DNA of 64,000 nt from Ustulina deusta (lineage: Eukaryota > Ascomycota > Sordariomycetes > Xylariales > Xylariaceae): assembly GCA_023159155.1 (NCBI GenBank), contig JAJNNX010000027.1, forward strand, positions 62,001 to 126,000, read 5' to 3'. Shown one piece after another: positions 23,673 through 35,557 of the stretch; position 1 is the first letter of the stretch; each line of letters starts with the position of its first letter. Below the pieces are notes generated by a model. It saw nothing but the letters and a program-made list of their open reading frames with translations, searched no databases and was not told the DNA's origin. A program made the translations under genes and the position numbers.

Positions 23673-24852
23673 CTTAGGTTAAAGGGAAGTGTTAGTATCA
23701 AGATGCAGCGCAAAAAGTCAATGGGCATAGGGGGAAATGGGCTGGTAAGCAACGGATCGACCTCTAAGTACAGAGTCATGGTACCCAGCAGTGAGCTCCA
23801 ACGACAAATCCTCAGCCGGTTTTATTTGATCCTCTCATTCCTCGTCATAGATGTGTATTCAAGGCCGCGAGAATGATCGGAAGTGTACCTGATGGTTGAC
23901 CCAGCTTGCTCGAAACGAAGGTCAGGTTCTGGGCCGCTTGTTGGTTTTTCGAATTTTTCCAATATCCTGTGAACGACGGCCTATTCAGGAGCCGAGAGTT
24001 AGCAATTGTGATTTATAGCAAATAGGATTAAGTTTTTTGGGAGGTCATGAACAACTCATGCTCCCGAGATACGTGAAAAGAGGGGGGCGGCATAAGAGGC
24101 TTCAATCTACTGACCTGGCCGAATCAGGCTTCGCGTCTCCTGCTCCTAGCGAATCAGGCATTTTAATTCTCTCCCTCCAGTCTCCTATTAAATCTAAAAT
24201 CCCTACGCAGTCTCTCTTGTTATTAGCGGTTCGTGAATATAAGCTTATTTTGAATGTTGTGCTCAGGGAAACCTTTGAGGTGACCCAAACTAGAAACGTT
24301 GTCAGCCTTAGAATCTTTGGAGATGACGTAAGCTCTAGATGATGAATCGCGGGTCGCGTGCGGGAGCTGATGGAATAGTGTAATACTGAGCGATGCCTAG
24401 ATTACCGCATACAAGAAATGTAGGCCTTGAATAGAAAAATGGCCAAATAGAACCAAATCAAGGTCCGCCAATCGTAGCCAAGACGAATACGGGGCCCATC
24501 TCATGCAGCCAACAACTGACGTCGCAATTCCTGACTCGTGGATGCAGCCGCGGCTTGATAATATTTGGCGCCAGAACGGAAGGGCAACCTGTGAATTGCC
24601 GACAAGTTAGACTACGGAGCACTTGGTAGAAAGTCATTTACACTGACTATTGTGAACAATCCAATTTTGAATGTGACACTGTACACCGAGAAAACAGGCC
24701 AGGTCGCCCCGTCAAAGTATCTTCTTGACATTAACTATAACATCAATCATGTATTTCCTTTCCCAATCACAAGCAAATCCTAGTAGCTAGCCAGCCATTT
24801 CAGCAAACGCCTGTAGAACACCGCCCAATGCATCATATATCATGACTGTGTC
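23673..24852. other. intergenic region upstream of bZIP
   Basis: This should contain the first coding exon and promoter of the bZIP gene and the 3' flank of RRN3. A TACTAAC branch-like element lies at about 23694 on the minus strand. An open frame at 24037-24342 (plus) has no recognisable motif and I do not call it. Nothing else is supported. Confidence 0.45.
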
Positions 24853-26955
24853 CTAATCATTTTCTCCGGCGCCCTCCTCAGTCGCTGTGTCTTCGTCTAT
24901 CTTGTCTTCCTCATCGTCTAGTTCCTCTTCGTCACTATCGTCCCCAAGCTCCTCAGGATTCAGGCCAGGAATAGGCCGCCAGGGTAAGTAATCTTCATCT
25001 ACCCAACGCTTGCTCTTTGGTAACTGGTAGGGATCAAACGGGAAATAAGAACCAAGCTGCTGCCAGCTCTCATCGTTCATGTCAAAGGAGAGATCTCGCA
25101 GCGCACCGCCGTTTGAGTAGGCACCAACGGAAAATTGAGAGAGTCGAAGTCGCTTATTCGATTCGATAAGGGGATAGACGTACATGAATCGGAAGTGGTG
25201 CGCAAGTTTAGCGAATTGGTCGACAATGACGGGAGAACACACTTTCATGGGATTGAGCTTGGAGTAGATGTTGCGCCTCATGATGTCCTTGATTTCTGAC
25301 ACCCACTCGATTTCCTGGTCCAGATACGACAGAGGGTCCTCCTTATCAACATCATCTGGGACAGATCTTATGAGATCCTGCCACCTGAAGCAGAAAACGT
25401 ACATCAACGCCTGCGTCAGGGCATAGAAGGGCGCGTACCGACGCACGTCAGGGCCTCGACACGAAATTTCATACGCAGCACGCATTTCGTCTAAATGATA
25501 GCCGAGGACTTCGAAAATATTAACAACGATATGCCCTGGAACATGCGCTCCTCGGGCGACAAAGCTAGCAAGATATGCACAAGCCGACTGTCGTAATACG
25601 AGGGGTCGTTGAGACTCGAAGGCAATGTTAATGCAGGTGCCGCAGAATGCATCGATAAGCTTCTCAGATCGTTGACCGAAGTGAAATATGAGAAACTGGG
25701 TATGCCGCGACTTGATTGTGGGGAGAATGAGATTTGAGAACTCAGTCAACAGGTCTTCAAATACATCCATGGCTTCTTGAGACTGCGGATCGGCAAACAC
25801 GGGGGTGTAGAGTTCGAATAGATTATCCAAGATTGCATCCATTTTCTCAATATTCTCCTTTGCTGTCTTGACACGATTGTATTCGTCATCTTCGGACTCG
25901 GCGCTAGAGACTGATTCATTATCGCTGTCATCGGAATCCCCGTCTTGGTCCTCGTGTTCTTGGGCAGATTTCAAAGCCATGCCAACCATAGCTGTGAGTT
26001 TATCATCCATGTCATCGAGATCCATTTGCATCTCAACGTCGATCTTAACTAGCCGACTGATGATGAGATCCATGATATCATTCCTGAGTCCGGGACGATA
26101 TTGACGAAGTAGTAAGAGATTATCGACGTAAGCCAGGTGGGACCGCTTTGGTTCTTCATGGAAAGGATACTTGTTGGCCAAAATGGGCTCCAGCACGGAC
26201 TCAGCAGCCGGGAACAGACTTAGTATGTACCGCAGGGCTACGTGAAGCCTCTCTTGTGCTGCTTCGCGCGCGACGGGGGGCCAGCCTTCAACAGTCCATT
26301 CCAAAGGCCGAGAACTAGAAAATTTGTCCACTATCATGGAGAGAATCTGGGTGAGGCGAGGTCCTTGGGCGCTAACTAAGGCGGCGAGAAATTGAATATA
26401 GATCTTAGCAAACTGGTCATCCCGGCCGAGCCATTGGCATTGGAGAAGACCCCTGACCAGGCCATCACACGACCTTCCGAGGCGGGGTGCAAAGGCAGTG
26501 AGGGCAATGAAATAGCCCTTAAGCTCCTGGCGCTGTTTCGCTATTGCAACCGGATCGATACCCTTGTCGTCCTCGTCCTCGTCCTCGTGGTAGGACACAG
26601 GCTTGCCTTGTAGTGTCTGTTTCAGCACATCGTAGTCTTCATCTTCACCCTGAGCATGGCGGTCTAGGGCATCTCGAATCTCGTTCCTTATTTCTTCCAC
26701 AGACCTAGCGCCAATCTCGTGGACCTCGATGTTGTCCAAATCGAACTCTACCCGCGCACGCTTCCTCCGTGGGCTGCGGGCACCCTCCATGTTGCTCGCA
26801 TCATCGTCGTCGTCGTCGTCGTCGTCGAGACCGGCGTCATCTCTCGATCGTCTCATACCGAGGACCGACTGAGAAGACTTGAGAATAGGCTTCAGGGGGG
26901 TGCTAGCGGTCACCCGTGCGACCTGCACGGTCGTCGAGGCGGTGGGTGACATCAA
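24853..26955 (-). CDS. rrn3: RNA polymerase I initiation factor RRN3
   Basis: Rrn3 binds RNA polymerase I and brings it to the rDNA promoter in the nucleolus. One uninterrupted frame gives 700 residues. The N-terminus is disordered with an eight-Asp run and a basic RRKRAR patch. The HEAT-like core includes LQCQWLGRDDQFAKIYIQFL, HLAYVDNLLLLRQYRPGLR and FIV-type hydrophobic helices. C-terminal motifs typical of Rrn3 are PFDPYQLPKSKRWVDEDYLPW, split here as PFDPYQLP and SKRWVDEDYLPW, followed by an acidic tail. An acidic Ser/Asp/Glu loop (DSDDSDNESVSS) sits in the middle, as in other fungal Rrn3 proteins where phosphorylation occurs. The start Met is the first of two adjacent Mets. Confidence 0.95.
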   Translation of the reverse strand: MMSPTASTTVQVARVTASTPLKPILKSSQSVLGMRRSRDDAGLDDDDDDDDDASNMEGARSPRRKRARVEFDLDNIEVHEIGARSVEEIRNEIRDALDRHAQGEDEDYDVLKQTLQGKPVSYHEDEDEDDKGIDPVAIAKQRQELKGYFIALTAFAPRLGRSCDGLVRGLLQCQWLGRDDQFAKIYIQFLAALVSAQGPRLTQILSMIVDKFSSSRPLEWTVEGWPPVAREAAQERLHVALRYILSLFPAAESVLEPILANKYPFHEEPKRSHLAYVDNLLLLRQYRPGLRNDIMDLIISRLVKIDVEMQMDLDDMDDKLTAMVGMALKSAQEHEDQDGDSDDSDNESVSSAESEDDEYNRVKTAKENIEKMDAILDNLFELYTPVFADPQSQEAMDVFEDLLTEFSNLILPTIKSRHTQFLIFHFGQRSEKLIDAFCGTCINIAFESQRPLVLRQSACAYLASFVARGAHVPGHIVVNIFEVLGYHLDEMRAAYEISCRGPDVRRYAPFYALTQALMYVFCFRWQDLIRSVPDDVDKEDPLSYLDQEIEWVSEIKDIMRRNIYSKLNPMKVCSPVIVDQFAKLAHHFRFMYVYPLIESNKRLRLSQFSVGAYSNGGALRDLSFDMNDESWQQLGSYFPFDPYQLPKSKRWVDEDYLPWRPIPGLNPEELGDDSDEEELDDEEDKIDEDTATEEGAGEND

Positions 26956-28069
26956 CGCGACAGCACGGCAGCACGGACGACTCGTGATATCGTAATATCG
27001 TATTACCGCGTTTCAGAATGTCGCCAGGCGATCCAGACTATCCAGACTGTCGTGCAAGCTTGTAGGATGCGTCTGGTCATAGCTTATGTAGAATCACCTG
27101 CAGGTAGGGTGGATGGTAAAGTCGCTGCTGTTGAGGTTGCAGAGGTCGTCAATCAAGCAAAAATGCTGCTGCACAAAATGTTTTTAGTCGGTCCTTGAGT
27201 TTAACAGCGGGGCAAACGCCAAGTGTTTGATTGGCTCATTGTACAATGCGGGTCAGCCCAAACATGAGGTACATCTAGATACGTACTATGTACCCTTGCC
27301 AAGCCTGCGCTGCTTGCCTCAGAGTCTGTTCGTTAGGCAGCGTTTGAACCGCAAGAGGCATGGTCGCAGTTATCATGGTTCGTAAGACAATGATCATGCG
27401 TATAGGGGGGACACAGATAATAGCTTCATGACAGGAGGGGGAAAAGGAAGGAAAGGAAAAGAGAAGGGAGAGAGAGAGAGATGGAGAAAAGGGAAAAGCG
27501 ACCTACATCCAAAATCATTCACACCTCTTTGTAGACCATGTCTAACGAGCAGGCACTTGGTAGTCAAATTCCAGAGCCAGCTCATAAGCTAGATATCACA
27601 AACATTCTATTTACGGATATAAAGATTTGAAGAAGCAAAAGGTTCGGGATATTGTCTGTATATAGATAGGCTTCGAGGTTAGGGCTGTGTCTCCCATGAT
27701 ATGAAGCTATGGTGACTGTCGAAATAAGCGTCGATGCTCTGTCTTCAGAGCGACCTTGAGTGCGCAATGACAGAAGTGGGAGAAATACCGAGGGCACTCG
27801 AGGCGGGTCTATCCAAGACCAGGCAAGGGAGCTGTTGCGTTTGTGCCCTTGCTCCTCTGCCATCGCCATCCATGCCGGCCCTTCATATACAAACACAACT
27901 GCCGGCTTCTAGTCCTCGAACGAAGGAAGGCAATTTCCCTCGCACGAGAAATGCGCCTAGAGCGCAGAATGCCTTATTTATACACACTCGAAGAAGATGG
28001 AGTACAAGGCATCCGGAGACCTCCACATCTCTAGACGGAAGCCAAAGTGCGAAATCAACTCCGAATCGC
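26956..28069. other. intergenic region RRN3/HAP3
   Basis: RRN3 promoter and HAP3 3' flank. It holds a polypurine stretch at about 27428-27500 (GGAAAGGAAAAGAG-type followed by an AG repeat). No gene is supported. Confidence 0.5.
27428..27500. repeat. polypurine tract with AG microsatellite
   Basis: About 70 bases are almost entirely purine on the plus strand, including an uninterrupted GA run near 27468-27480. Such tracts are common in fungal promoters and 3' flanks, and replication slippage can change their length. Confidence 0.6.
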
Positions 28070-29129
28070 TCAGTATGTTGTGGATTCGCCGGCCGCCCCA
28101 TTATGCCCTCCTTGAGCATACATATAGCTCTCGCCCGACTCGGCGATGCCACCTGAAGCGTCTCCGCTTTGGAAGCCTGTAGACCCGACAGCATTTGATC
28201 CGCTAGCCGTGCTTGCTCCATAGCCCTGGCTACTAGGCCTATTCTGCTGGCTGTCGCCCCGATTGGACTGAGACTGTTGCTTGACTGGGTTAGCAAATGA
28301 GACCCTCACGGAGGGAAAACAGCATGCATCTATGCTGCAATCACGAGGACTAAATGGTAAAAATATTTACTTCGCGATATTTCGTCAAATAGATTTTCAG
28401 CGCCTCGGCGTAATTCTCGAAGCCCAGAGATGTCATTGCAAACAATATATCCTCGCCATTTACTGTTTTTCTCTTCTCTTGGTGGCATTTTTCGGAGGCT
28501 ATTTATTGTAAGCCTGAGCCCATGAAAAGTAGGTGTTGGTTGATCGGAAAACTCACCTTCGCTCGTAATGAAAGAGATAAATTCGCTAACACACTCCTGC
28601 ATGCATTCTTTGGCCTCCTTCGCTATCTTGGCGTTTTCTGGGAGAGCAAGCTTCATAATCCGAGCAACTGGCGCGAAATTGCGTATGTTAGCATCGTATA
28701 CATCGTACTTGTGGGCTTTGGAAGCGCGAGGCGCTTCTGGCAACTGAGTCGGCGAATCGTGAGACATGACGGTAGCTAGGATTATGCGCGCCTATCGTCT
28801 GTCTGAAGCTAAAGGCAGGGAGCACCAATTGCTGAAGCCGGCCACAAGCTCCGCAGAAGCGATCCCACTCATGGGCCCGGGTTTGGAGTCGAAGCGTGCA
28901 GACAGGACCCAGATACAGACTCGAGATGCACCAAATCAGAGGCAGAGGTCGATGAGGGTCTCAACTCACCATTGGCTATGGGCAACCACCTATCTTGCTC
29001 TTTTACTTCGAACTCATAGGCGAGCCCGGCGGCGTGTGGGTCCTGAGGGTCGTTCATTTGTGCTTCATCGTCGGGTGATTGTACACCTGGCTCGACGTCC
29101 TTGGGAGGAGATTGGGGGGAATCCGACAT
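28070..29129 (-). CDS. hap3: CCAAT-binding factor subunit HAP3 / NF-YB
   Basis: HAP3 is the NF-YB histone-fold subunit that pairs with HAP5/NF-YC and recruits HAP2 to CCAAT boxes. Four exons (28970-29129, 28557-28667, 28371-28498, 28070-28279) join in phase into about 202 residues. The conserved core starts with RWLPIANVARIMK and includes [47 protein letters not shown] and [14 protein letters not shown]. Introns cut inside the histone fold, at ANV|ARI and SEA|SEK. The acidic, Pro-rich N-terminus and the Gln/Ser/Gly-rich tail are typical of filamentous fungi (HapC-type). The last acceptor was chosen because it gives [12 protein letters not shown] in frame. No other histone-fold gene is present nearby. 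Confidence 0.95.
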
Positions 29130-32100
29130 ATTTGGCTACCTGCAGCGGGTGCTAGCTTATGATAAAAATTTTCGTGAATTGCCAGCTCGCACACTTGTTA
29201 CAAGGCGAGGAGTGATGTGTCCCTGCCTCTGACACGTCGCAAATGGTAGGGCTTGCAAAGTGAGCGCGGCTTAGCTGCAGAAAGCTGCGTCAATCCTGCC
29301 CTGTCGCGCGGATCTAAGCTGTGGGCTGTCTACAATTCGGTCGAGAATGCTGTCAAGTGAGCCCTGTCGCCAGTTCAGGCTATGACGGAATCCAGGGGGG
29401 GGTAGATGATGGAGGAGTATGCAGAGACGCGAAATAGTGCCTGGGGGGGCCTTTTGGGGGGGTTGGGCCTTGAATTCTGCAGATGTGCGTCTATACGGTT
29501 GTATGCCAGACGCGAGAATGGGTGGTGTGCTGCTTGATCTGGATACCTGTAGGATGGATGGGATGGTACGGGTAGATTTTGGGTACAGAACCGGGGACTT
29601 TGGGGCTTGGACTTGGGACTTTTGGGGGAGCGGGGCGCGTCTTTCTTTGTGACGACGCCGAGGGTCGCGCTATTATTGTGCCAGACCCGCTGTTCTACCG
29701 TCTAATACTATGAGATGGAGCTAGGCATAACAGTGTAGAGGCAAGTATACTATAGTCGCAGTTGTAGATGGATTCTTTGAAACTCCCTTAACCTAGTGCG
29801 TGATGTCGGGACGCGACGGATGCTGGATGAGCTTGTTGCGGATTGAAGATTGACCGTGGATGGGGAGACAGGCAGGCTGGTTGGCAGGCTGGCGGCTGTG
29901 GCGGTAGGTACCTACAATGTAAACGGAGGTAGAGGTAGGTACTTGAATGCCTACACGGTTCTGACGATGCGACAATATGGCGAAGAGCACTTAGGTACCA
30001 AGAGACAACCCGACAACTCCTCCAGTCTGAAGTTCAGGCAGCGTGGATTGCTGCTCGAATGAGTGCAGGGTTCAGCAAGCTTCTGGAATCGGAAGGCCTG
30101 GCAGTTAGTTACACAAAGTAGAGCGGGATTCAGGAAGAATCGCAGTCGGCGTCGAGAGAGGCTTGCCCACACGTGCGAGATGGGACTTGGGATGGGATGG
30201 GGGATGGATGGGACGGCAAACCAGGGAGGGGGATTGGGCATGACGGTTGGCCACAAACCGTCAGGACATGGAGACGACATGGGCTGCCGTTTCGCAGAAG
30301 AGCACCCTCTCTGAATCGCGCGCCAATCATGCATGCCCGACATCGAATGGCGAGGCAGGGAGGGAGGCCCGCGGCGTGGGAGACGTAGACTTGGCTTACC
30401 TAACTTGGGACACGACGAGCCAATGTGCACAGCAGAGCTGGCTCCTGGTCCGGATGCGGGATGCAGGGAGGATGGATGGCCGCGCAGGGAGATCGGGTCG
30501 CAAGACGACAGGGCAGGTGGAATGGGTGCAGTGACGCATGAAACGACTGGTAACTCGCTCTCTGGCACTGCAGCGTAGGAGGCCCTGTTGGATTTTGGAT
30601 GGGTGACGGGTGGTGATGCGCGCGCGTGGGGTGCGTGCAGTAGCAGCAAGCGGTAGCCACGCGGGTCTCCTCGGTTCGGGTCCTGGAGTTGAGGGCTAGT
30701 AGGGAATGGACATAGCGAGATATCTGCCTACGGAGACCCGGCTTGTTAGGACCTTGACGTAGGTAGACACGGCCTGTACATTCGAGCTCGGAGAGTTAAC
30801 CGATGAATGCGCAGGCATGGGAAAGACGACGTTGGCGTGCGGGATATGGGACTAGGTAATGTAGGCAGAAAGACACTTCTCTACCACTTCAGGTTCCTCG
30901 GATGCTGTGCTATGTGTGCTGTACCATACTACCTACGGTAAGAGGGTTGGATAATCGTGGAGGGGGTAGTGTGTGTGTGGTTCAAAGTGAGGGCCACTTG
31001 GCCACACCGGATACTCGTAAATCTCGAGACACTAATACCTTGAGGTAAAAACAATTGATCACACACAACGTTGATACCTACTACGATAGGTTTGTTGTGA
31101 TGGCTGTTGTTTTGGGAAGGGAGAAGTTGAGGTACAGTTGTATAGCTGAACCTATCGATAGAGGAGGGAGATGAAGGTCATGGAGCATTGGCGCGTGATT
31201 TGTACTCGGATACCTACCTGAAGTAGAGCTGTACTTGAGCAGGCATCCCAGTTGTCCTGTGCAGTCGCCGAGACCTTTGTACCTTGCACTAGATAGCGTG
31301 TCTCTTCTACCTAATAAATAGAAAGCGGTACTGCTCTTGTACCCTAGGTAGGTAGTACGGGAAGATATTAGGAACCCAAGTACCACCAATAGATACATAC
31401 ATACATACCGACCTGGTAGGTGAGGTACCTTAGGTATATACTTAATATATGTGGTCTTTGCGTTCTTTGCTGTCCAGTTCCAGCCCTACAGAAATCTAGG
31501 AGTACATATGTATGCCTACCTACATCCCGACTTATCATACCTTAAGTACCTAGGCAGAGACTGGGGCGTCCATCTCATCTCTAACAACAATTTATGCTCG
31601 ACAACGGTGCGGTCTCAGGAATTAGGCAACAATTGCGTGATACTGATTTACTCTCTGGAGTAAACGTTATTCGATCCCCAGGCATATGTGCATCGTGTAA
31701 TGCTGTCTGCCAAGTCGCACAGGTCCATGTTGCCTTGTCATGCACCTATTTAATTAACCATGTCTCACTGCTACAATACAACGATAAATAGGATAACATC
31801 TAGATCCATCCAGCGGTGTAGGCCATCGTGGGACTGATGCCACCCAACATTTTGTCGCACTGGTGCCGTGAACGTGAGCTCCGTGCTAGAGGGACTGGCC
31901 TGCGGTGGGAGGCGACCTCGGTTGATTCGGTGGATTTCTAAAGTCTGATACATTCGAGAGCGCGTGAGCAAAACCACAGGGACAGGATGGGTTATAACAT
32001 GTAAGGCTCGTGACGGTCGTTGCACCCGCCAAAGCATCGCTAATTGAGCACAGGTCTCCAGACTACGAATTATCGACCAATTGAAAATTCCAGCATCAGG

Positions 32101-33460
32101 TCATGGTTCTGATTGGCACCGCGCAGTCAATTTACGTCCAATCCTAGGCAGTATCAGACCAAGTATTGCAAGAAGCGAGCTTCAGTGGCATCGCCCTCCC
32201 ATCCTCACATCGTGTGTCTACTTATAACTACCTGGACCAATACTCCGTGTCTTATAAACACCCTGCCTGGTCCGGGAGCATGGATACCTAGTGGTTCTGT
32301 CTGGTTATTGGTATGTGATGTCGTATACACACTACTGCTGCACGGGGTATGCGGCCTAAATCCTGTCCTACGGACCTGCATGGCGCTGTTTGACGGTGCC
32401 CAATCGTCCGAAAGAAAGTCACATTCGCAAACACATTCATTGAATCTCCTCTGAGATACCTAGGCAATCAACATTTACATCCTATAAAGCCCCGTACAGC
32501 TAAGTTGGTCTATGAGTGGGTTCGGGTTATATATCTGGGCACCTAATCAGGGATCATATTCACCCACATACGTATTCTCGGAATAGTTGACTATTCTAAC
32601 ACGGCGTCACATTTTCTTCTTACATCAGGCCAGATTGCCCCGCTCCCGGAGCTGGTGCCTAGACTAGAAGGTTCAAGCGGACACTGAATTCGTTTTCCGA
32701 TGGAAAAGAAGAGGGGTGTGACTCTAGAATATCTCTGCTGGTTTGATTACAGGACTTCAACCCAGCTTATTCTTGCCCCAGGTCGTGTGGTTTTGTTTAA
32801 CGATTGCCCAAAATAGCTGTGCGCAGGGAATATCACAACTAGCCGTGAGGATCCGATCTTGGTAGGTATGTCATAAACATCCAAATACCGTGCTGCAAAG
32901 ACTTTCAAACAGACTGCACGTGCAATAGTCTAAGAAACAGCCTGGCAGGGTGTGATGGAAGTAAATTGGAAACGCGGATGCCGGACTCCGACGTAAGCCG
33001 CCTTACTCGACAGTTGGTTCCCAACCAGCCAGAGGGAGCCGCTTTTGGTCGCGGCCGGCACTCGAATCAACGCCGCCTCCAAATTCGCATACCTGACAGC
33101 TTTGACGGCGTCTGCCGTTGGGCACCGAGACGCCCTTGACGCTACTCCACCGCTTGTGACTGCAGCTGTACAACACACCAACACACGGCCCTCTTGGGAA
33201 AGTCGTGATATCAGGATTACGCGAACTCCTTTTCTATCATGCTCCAATATATGCTACGTCGAATCCAGGGATCCCGGCCGTCATGCACGGGCAAGATATA
33301 GCATGAGGTGATCGCGAGCTCGGGGGCATCTACTTGAGTAGGTATCGTAATATCCTCCTGATCCGAAACCGCTGCCCCATCGCGATTTTCCACATGATGG
33401 TATAGCCGTGTCTCCACACATACTTCCATACCTAGCGTGCTTGTCGACATTTTGGTCCCG
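29130..33460. other. 4.3 kb gene-free region
   Basis: I find no supportable gene between the HAP3 start and the prefoldin 3' end. Frames on both strands of 29.4-30.7 kb are long only because the sequence is G-rich on one strand (GGGATGG-type repeats at 30181-30240). TAGGTACC-type motifs are dense at 29905-29945, 31205-31440 and 31510-31555. The left part is the HAP3 promoter. Confidence 0.5.
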
Positions 33461-34161
33461 TTAGGATTGAACAACCTGGATATTGTTCTTTTTCTATTGA
33501 AACGACATCTTAGTTCGATCTTGCCGCGTTTAGAGGGTGGTAGCGTGAGTTGAGAAGATCCCATCTCAAGTCGGCGTTAGGGACAGATAAAATTGAATAA
33601 CTCACCTTCCACTTTTCTAAATCATCTTGTTTTGTCTTGTACTGTTTTACCAGATCATCGAGGACTTTTTTCAAGCCTTCAGCGTTCGTCTTCAGGGCGG
33701 GAACCACGTCCTTGACGGTTCTCTCCACAAGGACACCATTGATCATACGAAAACACTTGCGGTCGTTCGACAAGGGCTCTAGCGTTTCGAGGACAAGCCT
33801 GAATACCGCAACGTAAGCACATTAAACATGGAAGAAGGAGGAAGCGGTGAGCTCGGTCATGAGGCGGTGAGGTTCATGAAAACCATCCATCAGGCTCCAC
33901 GTTCGGGTCCAAAATCCTTCATACCCCCCAAGAGAGCAGGTGATGCAAAGGTGGGCAGTTGCTGTGGGAGACGTCACTAACTTGTGCTCTTCGGCCTCTT
34001 GCTCGACGTCGCCAATCTTTTGCGCCAGTTGCTGCAGCGTGTTCTTGTAGTTTGAATATGTCGCTTGCAGCTCTGGGACTTGGTTAGCGCGGGGTTACGG
34101 CATCGTTCAGCGCTGACCACTCACCTTGCTGCTTCCTGGCAGGAATCGTTTTCGACGCCAT
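33461..34161 (-). CDS. pfd2: prefoldin subunit 2
   Basis: Prefoldin is a hexameric cytosolic chaperone that captures nascent actin and tubulin and passes them to the TRiC/CCT chaperonin; subunit 2 is a beta-type subunit. Four exons (34125-34161, 33982-34072, 33606-33798, 33461-33493) give 117 residues, the family's usual size. Joined sequence shows MASKTIPARKQQELQATYSN, a coiled coil, then LSNDRKCFRMINGVLVERTV and a second coiled coil. The last exon is only 33 nt. It was found because AAAAAGAAC after a CAATAG acceptor gives the conserved ending KKNNIQVVQS and a stop. Reading through instead adds unrelated residues. The gene is divergent from CMC2 with 296 bp between start codons. Confidence 0.94.
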
Positions 34162-34457
34162 GGATAATTAATTATGTGGGGATGAAAAGTTGTCTATTTC
34201 AGAGTCTTTGACATGAAGGAGAAGGGGAAATGGTGAGACGTGTATAAACGAGCTGCGCTATCGACAAGCATGAATACCGATACCAATGGACCGGACAAGA
34301 GTGGACTGAAGGGGATGTGGGGGTGCAAAATGTGGTCCATGCTTTCTACTAGCCAAAGAAACAGAACACAGCACAGTAAGAACCCTTCCTCAACCTGGTC
34401 AACGAAACATTCGACGTCGCCAGCGACACTCCTTTCGCGAAGATCCCACAAGTCAAG
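34162..34457. promoter_or_regulatory. PFD2/CMC2 bidirectional promoter
   Basis: Only 296 bp separate two start codons that face apart, so the genes almost certainly share promoter sequence. I see no clear TATA box or named factor site. Confidence 0.6.
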
Positions 34458-34772
34458 ATGCATCCTCACTTGCACACAAAGGATAATATAGGTACGCTAA
34501 GAACTAGAGGCAACTAGACCTTTACCCAAAGTCCCTGTCAGCTGACTCAGGGGCATTATCCAGCGTGCGAAGAAATCATGACGGCACTGGAGGAATGCCA
34601 CGATCGAGGTTTCCTGTGGAAGTCAATGGGCATGTGCAATGACGCGAAACATCAGGTCACCCTGTGTCTACGAGGCGAGCGACTCAAGCGTACAGCTGCG
34701 AATCGGGAAGCCGCCAAGGTCCAGCGCGAGAAGATCAAGAAGGCCTGGGCCGAGATCGACGAGAATTCCTAG
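34458..34772 (+). CDS. cmc2: COX assembly mitochondrial protein, CMC2-like twin CX9C
   Basis: A small intermembrane-space protein of the Cmc1/Cmc2 family, needed for cytochrome c oxidase assembly. Two exons, 34458-34491 (34 nt) and 34564-34772, give 80 residues. The start MHPHLHTKDNI is a family hallmark. The acceptor after TATCCAG was preferred to the earlier CTCAG because only it keeps phase and joins DNI to ACEEIM. Two CX9C pairs are complete: C-EEIMTALEE-C and C-NDAKHQVTL-C. These form disulfides through the Mia40 import pathway. The tail is a basic helix ending EIDENS. Confidence 0.92.
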
Positions 34773-35121
34773 CCGTCGCATTGCGTGCGCACCGAGCAGG
34801 AAGCGATATTTAAATACTTGAATGTGTTGTACGATAAATGCAAAGGGTGTCATGCATCATGCTAGGACATAGCACGGCGTTTAGAGGGGTTTTTGAGTGC
34901 GATCTGTTATTGCGCATCAAGGGTCAGACAACGTGACTTCACAAAGGGCCAGCATCTCGGTTCGACTTCATGGCCCTATTTCAACTACTTTACCAACCAT
35001 AAAGTTTACTATCTGGCAGAATGGCTTCTCGATCATACACAACATTGTTTGTTCGCATCGACTTCATCACTCTACCACAACAGTTCCGACAGTTTTGACC
35101 CCTCCACACTTGCGCCGCTTT
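34773..35121. other. convergent intergenic region
   Basis: 3' flanks of CMC2 (plus) and the TMEM14-family gene (minus). No gene seen. Confidence 0.5.
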
Positions 35122-35557
35122 TTACAACGTCTTTCGGAAGGCATTGCCAAAGGTGAAGAGACCGAATGTAGAGATCACACTAAGGACTGTTGGGACTGGT
35201 TTGCGGAGCCGGATAGCTCGGGGAATTGAGGAGCCACCGAGGACAACTGAGGCAAGCAGAGCAAGCTCGATTCCGTAAGACTGGCGTGTTTGTAGGCGGT
35301 AACCACCGAGAGCATCTGGTGACCGAAATCAGTACTCTATTACTTCTCTCCACTATTGGTTTTGCTGTCTCCAGAACATACACAAAAGACCAACGGTCAG
35401 GCCCGCAGCAATTGAGGGCACAGAGCCAGTTCGAGCGTAACCGATAGTACCACCGCCGGCTGTTAGGGCGCCGAGCACATAGGCGATATTCTCCAGGGAC
35501 TAAGAGGAATGTTTAGCTCTCATATCCAATGGTAGTGTATTTCTAGGTACTTACCAT
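35122..35557 (-). CDS. TMEM14-family small membrane protein
   Basis: The TMEM14 family (UPF0136) comprises ~100-residue proteins with about four short hydrophobic segments. The best studied member, animal TMEM14C, is in the mitochondrial inner membrane and linked to porphyrin transport; whether this holds in fungi is not established. Three coding exons: 35555-35557, 35382-35499 and 35122-35315, 104 residues. The first coding exon is just the start codon, directly followed by a GTAAGT donor. Joined motifs are MSLENIAYVLGALTAGGGTI, GYARTGSVPSIAAGL, YALGGYRLQT and GGSSIPRAIRLRKPVP, which match the family's Gly-rich pattern. Phase is consistent at each junction. It is divergent from OST2. Confidence 0.88.

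Noticed and set aside
24037..24342. 101-codon plus frame between bZIP and RRN3
   Set aside because: No motif, no splice partner and atypical composition.
30063..30660. Overlapping open frames on both strands
   Set aside because: They result from a G-rich, stop-poor strand; translations are low complexity with no domain or splice support.
33217..33564. 115-codon minus frame next to prefoldin 2
   Set aside because: It overlaps the third intron and 3' part of prefoldin 2; the conserved C-terminus lies in another frame and the translation has no family likeness.
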